A stretch of DNA of 64,000 nt from JADJWR01 sp963847675 (GTDB taxonomy: Bacteria; Pseudomonadota; Gammaproteobacteria; Burkholderiales; Burkholderiaceae_F), in assembly GCA_963847675.1 (NCBI GenBank), contig CAWKAP010000004.1, positions 558,001 to 622,000 of the forward strand, read 5' to 3'. The translations under genes and the position numbers were made by a program. Shown here in pieces: positions 17,945 through 25,025 of the stretch. The notes beneath the pieces were generated by a model. The model ran no database searches, was not told the DNA's origin, and saw only the letters and a program-made list of their open reading frames with translations. The number at the start of each line of letters is the position of its first letter. Position 1 is the stretch's first letter.

Positions 17945-17994
17945 CTTCGGTCTCCTCTGGAAAGTGTGGCGGGATTTTAGCCGCCAGCCGCCGC

Positions 17995-19767
17995 TCAGTC
18001 GCCGAGCGCGACCCCTTCGCGTCGAGGGTCGGCGCCACCGCTCCACGCCCGGCGCCCGTCGGGCAGGTGCACGCGGACGATGCCCTGCAGGCCGCTCGTC
18101 ATCGGGATCTCACGGACTTCGTGGCCGCGCGCCTTCAGGCCTTCGACCAGCGGGCGGCTGACACGGCCCTGTTCGAGCTCGGTGGGTCCGTTGCGGCTGC
18201 CGAAGTTGGGCAGCGAGATCGCCTGCTGGATGTCGAGATTCCAGTCGAGCAGCCCGACCAGTGTCCGCGCAACGTAACCGATGATCTGCGAGCCGCCGGC
18301 CGAGCCGACGCTTGCCACCAACTCGCCGCTCGCGCGGTCGAACACCAGCGTCGGCGCCATCGACGAGCGCGGGCGCTTGCCCGGCTCCACCCGGTTGGCG
18401 ATCGGCCGGCCGGCCTCGCTCGGCGCAAACGAAAAGTCGGTGAGCTGGTTGTTCAGCAGGAAGCCGCGCACCATCAGACGTGCGCCGAACGCGTCCTCGA
18501 TCGACGTCGTCATCGCCACCGCGCTGCCGAAGCCGTCCACCGCCGAGATATGCGAGGTGGCGCCGCGCTGCGCCTCGTCCGGCGCCCAGGCCACCGTGTA
18601 GCCGGCCGGTACGCCCGGCGGCGCGCGACCCATGCTGCGGCCACCGATCAGTTTGGCGCGATCGGCCAGGTAGCGCGGATGCGTCAGCGCCTGCCAGTCG
18701 ACCGGGATGAAGTCCGGGTCGGCAACGTAGACGTTGCGGTCGGCGAAGGCGAGCCGACCGGCTTCGCTGAACAGGTGCACGGCGTCGGCCTGCGGCTCGA
18801 GACGGCCATCGACCTCGATCGGCGGCAAGGCGGCGATCTCTCGCCCGGCGAGGATGCCGAGGATCTGCGCCACTGCGATGCCGCCCGAGGAGGGCGGCGG
18901 CATGCCGCAGATGCGCCAGCGCCGGTAGTTGGTGCAGATCGCAACTCGCTCCTTGGCCTGGTAGCGGGCGAAGTCATCCTCGGTGAGCCTGCCGGCGTTC
19001 GGATGCGATCGCACCGTGCGCACGATGTCCGCCGCGATCTCGCCGCGATAGAAAACATCGGTGCCGCCATCGGCGAGCGCCCGCAGGGTTGCCGCGAGTT
19101 CCGGATTGCGCAGCACTGTCCCGACCGGTTTGGGCGTGCCGTCGACGTCGAAGAAGTAAGCGCGGGCGGCTGCGTTGCCGGCCAGGTGCCTCTCGCTCGC
19201 GAGCTGCGCGTGCAGCCGCGGCGACATCGCGAAGCCGCGCTCGGCCAGCCGGATCGCCGGCTCGAACAGCTGTCGCCAGGCGAGCCTGCCGTGCTGCTGG
19301 TGCGCGGCTTCCAGCATGCGCAACGCGCCGGGCGTGCCGACCGAGCGCCCGCCGACAACCGCGTCGTAGAAGGCCATCGGCTTGCCGCCGAGCATGAACA
19401 GGTTCTCGTCGGCGGCCAGGGGTGCCGTTTCGCGACCGTCGAAGGCCTGCACGTGCTTGCCGTCGAAGTGCAGCAGGAAGGCGCCGCCGCCGATGCCCGA
19501 ACTCTGCGGTTCGACCAGCGTAAGCACCATCTGCATGGCGATGGCTGCATCGATCGCCGAACCGCCGGCGCGCAGGATCTCGCGCCCCGCCTCCGTGGCC
19601 AGCGGATTCGCTGCCGCCGCCATGTGCCGCGTCGCCGTCGCTGACTGCAGGCCGAGGCGGAAGCCGCTCGCCGCCTCGGGCGCCGACGGCCGCTCGGGCG
19701 CGCTGGCGCAGGCGGCCAGCAGCAGGGCCGCGGCGAGGGCGGCGAGACGGGAGAGCGAGGCAGCGAT
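17995..19767 (-). CDS. ggt: Gamma-glutamyltransferase, lipoprotein-type signal; start codon unresolved
   Basis: Periplasmic enzyme that hydrolyses or transfers the gamma-glutamyl group of glutathione. The autoprocessing threonine is in GATSHISAVDGFGSAVAMTT; GRSVGTPGALRMLE, EPQSSGIGGGAFLLHF and MPPPSSGGIAVAQIL are family signatures. The N-terminus shows a lipobox, LAALAAALLLAAC, so it is probably a lipoprotein. No ATG, GTG or TTG lies in frame between the lipobox and a repeat at 19806-19841; the coordinate given is an arbitrary point (ATC) close to the signal peptide. An in-frame GTG at 20010 overlaps the SDR stop but would add an unlikely leader read through two repeats. Confidence 0.85.
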   Translation of the reverse strand: MAASLSRLAALAAALLLAACASAPERPSAPEAASGFRLGLQSATATRHMAAAANPLATEAGREILRAGGSAIDAAIAMQMVLTLVEPQSSGIGGGAFLLHFDGKHVQAFDGRETAPLAADENLFMLGGKPMAFYDAVVGGRSVGTPGALRMLEAAHQQHGRLAWRQLFEPAIRLAERGFAMSPRLHAQLASERHLAGNAAARAYFFDVDGTPKPVGTVLRNPELAATLRALADGGTDVFYRGEIAADIVRTVRSHPNAGRLTEDDFARYQAKERVAICTNYRRWRICGMPPPSSGGIAVAQILGILAGREIAALPPIEVDGRLEPQADAVHLFSEAGRLAFADRNVYVADPDFIPVDWQALTHPRYLADRAKLIGGRSMGRAPPGVPAGYTVAWAPDEAQRGATSHISAVDGFGSAVAMTTSIEDAFGARLMVRGFLLNNQLTDFSFAPSEAGRPIANRVEPGKRPRSSMAPTLVFDRASGELVASVGSAGGSQIIGYVARTLVGLLDWNLDIQQAISLPNFGSRNGPTELEQGRVSRPLVEGLKARGHEVREIPMTSGLQGIVRVHLPDGRRAWSGGADPRREGVALGD

Positions 19768-19805
19768 TCGACGAGGCTCCCGGTTCCGGCCTGCTGGAAG
19801 ACACC

Positions 19806-19979
19806 GGATCCCAGTCTGCGCTGCGCGCAACCGGGATGACGTGAACGGCGCCCTCGGCTGGATCCCCGCTTCCGCGGGGATGACGCATCCGTGTCCGATC
19901 GCCGCGAGGCTTCGCCTCTTGCTCTCGGACGTGGGACGACACGGGATCCCGGTCTGCGCTGCGCGCAACCGGGATGACG
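19806..19979. repeat. Cluster of short palindromic interspersed repeats
   Basis: Two 36-base copies (19806-19841 and 19944-19979) differ at one position and carry TCCCGGT / ACCGGGA ends around TCTGCGCTGCGCGCA. Between them, 19858-19886 is a second type, CTGGATCCCCGC TTCC GCGGGGATGAC, an 8-bp hairpin like the pair at 26.6 kb. A GAGGC-TTC-GCCTC hairpin lies at 19906-19918. They fill the gap between the ggt coding region and the SDR gene. Such repeats encode peptide fragments like VIPAEAGIQ in frame and are often mistaken for coding DNA. Confidence 0.8.
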
Positions 19980-20006
19980 ACGGCAGTGCCGCCGGCACTG
20001 CCGTCG

Positions 20007-20771
20007 TCACTTCGGTTGCAGGCGGATGGCGCCGTCGAGGCGGATCGTCTCGCCGTTGAGCATCACGTTGCCGAGAATCGCGGCGACCAGGTTGGCGTAT
20101 TCGGCGGGCTTGCCCAGGCGTGACGGAAACGGCACCTGCTTGCCTAGCGAGTCCTGCACTTCCTGCGGCATGCCGAGCAGCATCGGCGTTTCGAAGATGC
20201 CAGGCGCGATCGTCACGCAGCGGATGCCGCTGCGCGACAGGTCGCGGGCGATCGGCAGCGTCATGCCGACGATGCCGCTCTTGGACGCCGCATAGGCGAC
20301 CTGCCCGACCTGCCCATCGAAGGCGGCGACCGAGGCGGTGTTGATCAGCACGCCGCGCTCGCCGTCGCCGGTCGGCTCCAGCCTGCTCATCGCGGCGGCC
20401 GCCAGGCGGATCATGTTGAACGAACCGATCAGGTTGACGCCGATCACGCGGGTGAAGCTGGCCAGCGCGTGCGGCCCCTCCTTGCCGACCGTCTTCTCGC
20501 CGATGGCGATACCGGCGCAGTTGACCAGGCCGCGCAGGGACCCGAGCGCAGTGGCCGCGGCCACCACGGCCTGGCCGTCGGCTTCCGAGGCGACGTCGCA
20601 CTTCATGAAGCGCGCATCTGCGCCGAGCTCACGCGCCAGCGCCTCGCCCTTGTCGGCCTGCACGTCGGCGATGATCACCTTGCCGCCGGCCCGTGCCAGC
20701 ATCGTCGAGGTGGCGCCTCCCAGACCCGAGGCGCCGCCGGTGACGATGAATACGTTGTTCTTGATTTCCAT
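20007..20771 (-). CDS. SDR-family 3-hydroxyacyl-CoA dehydrogenase (HSD17B10-like)
   Basis: A 254-residue short-chain dehydrogenase. The NAD-binding motif is FIVTGGASGLGGATS, the adenine-ring motif CDVAS, NCAGI replaces NNAG, and the active site is SVAAFDGQVGQVAYAASKSG (Ser, then YxxxK). Overall it closely resembles type II 3-hydroxyacyl-CoA/2-methyl-3-hydroxybutyryl-CoA dehydrogenases (CDVASEADGQAV, APGIFETPML). It likely oxidises 3-hydroxyacyl-CoA in fatty or branched acyl-CoA catabolism, which fits the nearby CoA-transferase and mutase genes. Divergent from the CoA-transferase with 76 bases between. Confidence 0.85.
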   Translation of the reverse strand: MEIKNNVFIVTGGASGLGGATSTMLARAGGKVIIADVQADKGEALARELGADARFMKCDVASEADGQAVVAAATALGSLRGLVNCAGIAIGEKTVGKEGPHALASFTRVIGVNLIGSFNMIRLAAAAMSRLEPTGDGERGVLINTASVAAFDGQVGQVAYAASKSGIVGMTLPIARDLSRSGIRCVTIAPGIFETPMLLGMPQEVQDSLGKQVPFPSRLGKPAEYANLVAAILGNVMLNGETIRLDGAIRLQPK

Positions 20772-20847
20772 GGCGATCCTCGTGTCTAGTTAGCGTGATG
20801 ATGGGCATTTTAGAAGAGCGGGCCATCGGCCCCGGTGAGGAAACCCC

Positions 20848-22851
20848 ATGAGCACCCACGGCCGTGAACTGCTGGCGGCGCTGCGCACTTTCGAGAAAGG
20901 CAAGATCGTCACCGCGCGCGAGGCGGTGCAGTTGATCCAGGACGGCGACACGTTGGCCACCAGCGGCTTTGTCGGCATCGGTTTCGCCGAGAACATCGCA
21001 GTGGCCATCGAGGAGCGCTTCCTCGAGTCGAGCGCCACGGATCCCGACGGCATCGGCCGGCCGCAGGGCCTGACGCTGGTCTACGCCGCCGGCCAGGGCG
21101 ACGGCAAGGACCGGGGACTCAACCACCTCGGCCACGAGGGGCTGATCCGGCGCGTGATCGGCGGCCACTGGGGGTTGGTGCCGCGCGTGCAGGCGCTGGC
21201 GGTGGCCAACCGCATCGAGGCGTACAACCTGCCGCAGGGCGTGATCACGCACCTGTACCGCGACACCGCGGCGGGCAAGCCGGGGCACCTGACCCGGATC
21301 GGCCTGGGCACCTTCGTCGATCCCCGGCTGGGCGGCGGCAAGCTCAACGACCGCACGACCGAGGATCTCGTGCGGCTGATGGAGGTCGACGGCGAGGAGT
21401 ACCTGTTCTACAAGGCGCCGCGCATCGATGTCGGCATCGTCCGCGGCACCACCGCCGACGTCGACGGCAACATCACCATGGAGAAGGAGGCGCTGACGCT
21501 GGAAGGGCTGGCCATCGCCATGGCGGCGCGCAACAGCGGAGGCATCGTCATCGTGCAGGTCGAGCGCATCGCCGAGCGCGGGTCGCTCAACCCGCGCCAC
21601 GTCAAGATCCCCGGCGTACTGGTCGACTGCGTGGTGGTCGCCGAGAAGCCCGAGTATCACTGGCAGACCTTCGTCGAACCGTACAGCCCGGGGTTCGCCG
21701 GCGAGATCCGCGTGCCGGCCAGCAGCGTCGCGCCGATGCCGATGAGCGAGCGCAAGATCATCGCCCGCCGCGCCGCGCTGGAACTGCGCGCCAACTCGGT
21801 GGTGAACCTCGGCATCGGCATGCCCGACGGCGTCTCGCTGGTCGCCGCCGAGGAGAAAGTGATCGACCTGATGACGCTGACCGCCGAGCCGGGCGTGGTC
21901 GGCGGCATCCCGGCGGCGGGACTGAATTTCGGCGCGGCGGTGAACACGCAGGCGATCATCGACCAGCCGTACCAGTTCGACTTCTACGACGGCGGCGGGC
22001 TCGACATGGCCTTCCTCGGCCTGGCGCAGGCCGACCGCGAGGGCAACCTGAACGTCAGCAAGTTCGGCCCGCGACTGGCCGGCGCCGGCGGCTTCATCAA
22101 CATCTCGCAGTCGGCCAAGAGCGTCATCTTCGTCGGGACCTTCACCGCCGGCGACCTGCGGGTGGCGGTCGAGGACGGCAGGCTGGTGCTGCACAACGAC
22201 ATCGGACCGCGCAAGTTCGTGCGCGAGGTCGAGCACCGCACCTTTTCCGGCGCCTACGCGCTGTCGCGCGGGCAGAACGTGCTGTACGTAACGGAGCGCT
22301 GCGTGTTCAGGCTGACGCCCGGGGGCATGGAACTGACCGAGGTCGCGCCGGGCATCGACATCGAGCGCGACATCCTGGCGAAGATGGACTTCGCCCCGGT
22401 GATCCGCGGCACACCGCAGCTCATGGACGCGGCGATCTTCGGCGACGGACCGATGGGCCTGCGCGAGCGCATGCTGGAGGTGCCGCTGTCGTCGCGTTTC
22501 GCCTACGACGACCAGCAGAACATCATCTTCATCAACTTCGAGCGATTGCGCGTGCGCACGCAGGCCGACGTCGACGCCATCGAGCGCGAGGTCGACGCGC
22601 ATCTGAGGCCGATCGGCCACCGTGTCTACGCAGTCGTCAACTACGACCACTTCGAGCTCGCCCCCGAGGTCGAGGACGCCTATGCGGCGATGGTCAAGGG
22701 CCTGGTCGACCGCTACTACGACGGCGTCTCGCGCTACACGACCTCCGGCTTCCTGCGCGCCAAGCTCGGCGGCGCGCTGCGCAAGCGTGGCGTCGCGCCG
22801 CACGTGTACGAGTCGCCGCAGCAGGCGCTGGCGCACGTGCGCGATGCGTGA
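20848..22851 (+). CDS. Fused acyl-CoA:carboxylate CoA-transferase (YdiF/propionate CoA-transferase type)
   Basis: A 667-residue protein in which both CoA-transferase halves (PF01144-like) are joined. The first half begins KIVTAREAVQLIQDGDTLAT; the second begins KIIARRAALELRANSVVNLG with IGMPDGVSLVAAEE, and the likely catalytic Glu lies in TLTAEPGVVGGIPA. The C-terminal extension (about 540-667) ends RYTTSGFLRAKLGGAL. Such enzymes swap CoA between acetyl/propionyl/butyryl-CoA and free carboxylates through a glutamyl-CoA thioester. It is longer than E. coli YdiF (about 530), the difference being this C-terminal part. Divergent from the SDR; both probably serve acyl-CoA metabolism. Confidence 0.85.
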   Translation: MSTHGRELLAALRTFEKGKIVTAREAVQLIQDGDTLATSGFVGIGFAENIAVAIEERFLESSATDPDGIGRPQGLTLVYAAGQGDGKDRGLNHLGHEGLIRRVIGGHWGLVPRVQALAVANRIEAYNLPQGVITHLYRDTAAGKPGHLTRIGLGTFVDPRLGGGKLNDRTTEDLVRLMEVDGEEYLFYKAPRIDVGIVRGTTADVDGNITMEKEALTLEGLAIAMAARNSGGIVIVQVERIAERGSLNPRHVKIPGVLVDCVVVAEKPEYHWQTFVEPYSPGFAGEIRVPASSVAPMPMSERKIIARRAALELRANSVVNLGIGMPDGVSLVAAEEKVIDLMTLTAEPGVVGGIPAAGLNFGAAVNTQAIIDQPYQFDFYDGGGLDMAFLGLAQADREGNLNVSKFGPRLAGAGGFINISQSAKSVIFVGTFTAGDLRVAVEDGRLVLHNDIGPRKFVREVEHRTFSGAYALSRGQNVLYVTERCVFRLTPGGMELTEVAPGIDIERDILAKMDFAPVIRGTPQLMDAAIFGDGPMGLRERMLEVPLSSRFAYDDQQNIIFINFERLRVRTQADVDAIEREVDAHLRPIGHRVYAVVNYDHFELAPEVEDAYAAMVKGLVDRYYDGVSRYTTSGFLRAKLGGALRKRGVAPHVYESPQQALAHVRDA

Positions 22852-22911
22852 AGCCAGCCGAAGCCGGCGCGCGATCGTCGACCGGCGACAAGGACGCAAA
22901 GGGGTGCGCTG

Positions 22912-23454
22912 ATGCGTCAGTTGAAGCTGAACCGGGCCTTCACCCTGATCGAACCGGGGCCCGTTGTCCTCGTCACGACCCATGACGGCAGGAAGAACAA
23001 CGTCATGACCATTTCGTGGACCATGGTGGTGGATTTCACCCCGCTGTTCGCCATCACCACGGGCGAGTGGAATTACTCCTTCGCAGCGTTGCGGAAGAAC
23101 AGGGAGTGCGTCATTGCCGTTCCCACGGTCGACCTGCTGGATCAGGTGGTCGGGATCGGGACGTGCTCCGGTGCGGACACGGACAAGTTCGCCAGGTTCG
23201 GGCTCACGCCCGTTCGCGGCAGGGCCGTCAGGGCGCCCCTGATCAGGGAGTGCCTGGCCAACATCGAGTGCAAGCTTGTCGACATCGTCAGGAAGCACAA
23301 CATCGTGGTGCTCGAGGGCCTTGCCGCATACGTCGATTCCGTGCGCAAGGAGAGGCGCACGATCCACGCGGTCGGCGACGGCACGTTCGTCGTCGACGGG
23401 CGCAAGCTCGACCGGAGGAAGATGATGGCTTCCAAGATTCCGGAAGGTGTCTGA
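22912..23454 (+). CDS. Flavin reductase-like FMN-binding split-barrel protein
   Basis: A 180-residue protein of the flavin reductase-like family. Segments PGPVVLVTTHDGRKNNVMTI, then ISWTMVVDFTPLF and NYSFAALRKNRECVIAVP, match the FMN-binding split barrel; ADTDKFARFGLTPVRG is the typical loop. Members are NAD(P)H:flavin oxidoreductases or simple flavoproteins. It uses AGG for arginine repeatedly (for example at 22990, 23101 and 23191), unlike its neighbours, which prefer CGC/CGG; this suggests a different origin. It sits directly before the structured non-coding region. Confidence 0.85.
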   Translation: MRQLKLNRAFTLIEPGPVVLVTTHDGRKNNVMTISWTMVVDFTPLFAITTGEWNYSFAALRKNRECVIAVPTVDLLDQVVGIGTCSGADTDKFARFGLTPVRGRAVRAPLIRECLANIECKLVDIVRKHNIVVLEGLAAYVDSVRKERRTIHAVGDGTFVVDGRKLDRRKMMASKIPEGV

Positions 23455-23542
23455 CGGTCGCCGGTCCGCCGCGGCGTGATCGTCTGGAGCCACGACAGAC
23501 ACCCGTCGGCGCTTGGCAGGTCATCGCGGGCGCGACCGACCT

Positions 23543-23974
23543 GCCGAAGCGCAGCCGGCTGCGTTCGGCCAATTACGGGCCGTCGCGGGCAAGTACGCCT
23601 GCCCTAGTTGGGGCGCGATCGAGACGCTGGGGCGCCCTGTTCCGCTCATGTCCCCCGTCGCCCGCCTTCGGCAGGCGCCTCCTCCTTTACTTCGCTCCGC
23701 AGGGCACCCCAGCGTCTCGATCGTGGTGCCGCGTTGCACTGCGCCGGCAGCAGGTCGCGACAGTGGATGGCCAAGGGCGGCGGGTGGCCGCCGTAGCGAA
23801 GTCAAGGAGGAGCGGCGGGCGAAGCCCGACGCGGGGGACATGAGCGGAGGCGGCCTCCCGCCGCCCTTGGCGAGCACGACTTCCTCAGTCAAGCCCGTGA
23901 ACGCAGCAACAGTCAGCAACGGGTCGACTGCGGTTGCTACAGCGAGGGCTTCGGCGGCCGGCAGGCAGCCGAAG
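23543..23974. repeat. Structured non-coding element: five consecutive inverted repeats
   Basis: In the 680-base gap between the flavin reductase and the NTF2-like gene I see hairpins at: 23543-23569 (GCCGAA, bulge G, CGCAGCC / mirror); 23617-23722 (23-bp arms 23617-23639 and 23700-23722, one mismatch, GATCGAGACGCTGGGG outer part); 23771-23870 (22-bp arms 23771-23792 and 23849-23870, one mismatch, CCAAGGGCGGCGGG outer part); 23905-23938 (AGCAACAGTC, bulged); 23949-23974 (CTTCGGC/GCCGAAG). The loops of the two long hairpins are imperfect inverted copies: both carry CGCTCATGTCCCCCG at one end and TCCTCCTTNACTTCGCT at the other. No believable gene lies in either strand. The remaining parts, 23455-23542 and 23975-24134, show nothing recognisable except a GGGGAAA site before the next gene. 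Confidence 0.75.
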
Positions 23975-24134
23975 GGCGGCATGGATGGGCGCAGTGCGGA
24001 TCGGCGCGACTGGCGCAAGGCGGTCCGACTGCCAGCCGAGGAACGCCTCCTCCGGGTGCCGGGACCGACGGCGCCGGGCTATTCGACGGCGGGCGGTTCG
24101 GGCAGCATGCCAAGGCCTTGGGGAAACAACGACG

Positions 24135-24562
24135 ATGAATCCTTCGACGTCCTTATCGATCACCGCCTCGTTGCGCGCGTGGCACCGGATGATCGAGAGC
24201 GGCGACCTCGCGGCGCTGCCGGCGCTGCTGCATCCCGAGGTCGTCTTCCGCTCGCCGGTGGCGTTCAAGCCGTACCGCGGCGCGCCGACCGTTGCGCTGA
24301 TCCTGCGCACGTGTTCGGCGTGTTCTCCGGCTTCGCCTACGAGCGGCAGTTCGCCGCCGCCGGGGGCTTCGACGTGGCGCTGGAGTTCCGCGCCCAGGTG
24401 AGCGAGCGCGAGCTGAAGGGGATCGACCTGATCCGCTTCGACGCCGACGGTCGCATCGTCGACTTCGAGGTGATGATCCGGCCGGCGAGCGGGCTGGCGG
24501 CGCTGGCCGACGAGATGGGGCAGCGCCTGGCGACGGTGCTGCCGGGCGCGGCGGCGGGTTAA
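24135..24562 (+). CDS. NTF2-like (SnoaL/nuclear transport factor 2 fold) protein, frame break
   Basis: A small cone-shaped alpha+beta barrel protein (142 residues after repair). It starts MNPSTSLSITASLRAWHRMI and contains LPALLHPEVVFRSPVAFKPY, then after the break VFGVFSGFAYERQFAAAGG and VSERELKGIDLIRFDADGR, a pattern of the limonene-epoxide-hydrolase/SnoaL-like group. The frame changes at about 24310-24311: ACGTGTTC appears to lack one G (ACG GTG TTC). Some members are enzymes, others bind small hydrophobic ligands; no catalytic residues are evident. A GGGGAAA site precedes the ATG. Confidence 0.7.
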
Positions 24563-24591
24563 ACGCGCGTCGCCGCTGCGGCCGCGTGGCG

Positions 24592-25020
24592 TCAGGCCGG
24601 CGGCTCGTGGTGCCGCGTCGTGACGTAGACGGTGCCGGTGAAGCTGGAAATCATCGCGCCGTCGGCGCGCGTGACGTCGATGCGATAGACGGCGAGCTTG
24701 CGCGAGCGCGACACCTCGACCGCGTTCGCGGTCAGCTCGTCGCCGAAGTTGGCCGCTTCCTGGTACGTGATGTGGGCGTCGATGCCGGCCGCCAGCAGGC
24801 CGTGCGAGTTGGACGCCAGCCCGAAGGCGGCATCGGCCAGCGCGAAGATCGCGCCGCCGTGGCAGCTGCCGTTGAAGTTCAGGTGCTGCTCGCGCACCGT
24901 CATGGCGACCGTCGCGTGGCCGGGGCCGCCGTCCACGAAGCTCACGCCCATGGCGCGCGCGAAGCTGTCCTTCGCGGCCAGTTGCGCGACAAGCTGCCGA
25001 GCCTTGGCCTTGCTTTCCAT
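24592..25020 (-). CDS. PaaI-family hotdog thioesterase
   Basis: A 142-residue hotdog-fold acyl-CoA thioesterase. The active-site region reads NFNGSCHGGAIFALADAAFG (the usual N-x-x-G-x-x-HGG pattern with catalytic Asp/Asn), preceded by DGGPGHATVAMTVRE and followed by TYQEAANFGDELTANAVE. PaaI enzymes free CoA from aryl- or short acyl-CoAs and often protect against dead-end intermediates. The start (25020) is 5 bases after the stop of the MeaB-nitroreductase gene, so it belongs to the mutase operon and may remove misprocessed acyl-CoAs there. Confidence 0.85.
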   Translation of the reverse strand: MESKAKARQLVAQLAAKDSFARAMGVSFVDGGPGHATVAMTVREQHLNFNGSCHGGAIFALADAAFGLASNSHGLLAAGIDAHITYQEAANFGDELTANAVEVSRSRKLAVYRIDVTRADGAMISSFTGTVYVTTRHHEPPA

Positions 25021-25025
25021 CGCGG

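Noticed and set aside
20848..22851. Acetyl-CoA hydrolase as the function of the 667-residue CoA enzyme
   Set aside because: Both halves of a CoA-transferase are present in YdiF-like order with a likely catalytic glutamate, which fits transfer better than hydrolysis.
23521..24018. 165-codon minus-strand frame across the hairpin region
   Set aside because: It is made up of the inverted repeats themselves, has no recognisable family motif and no ribosome-binding site, so it is more likely a by-product of the repeat.
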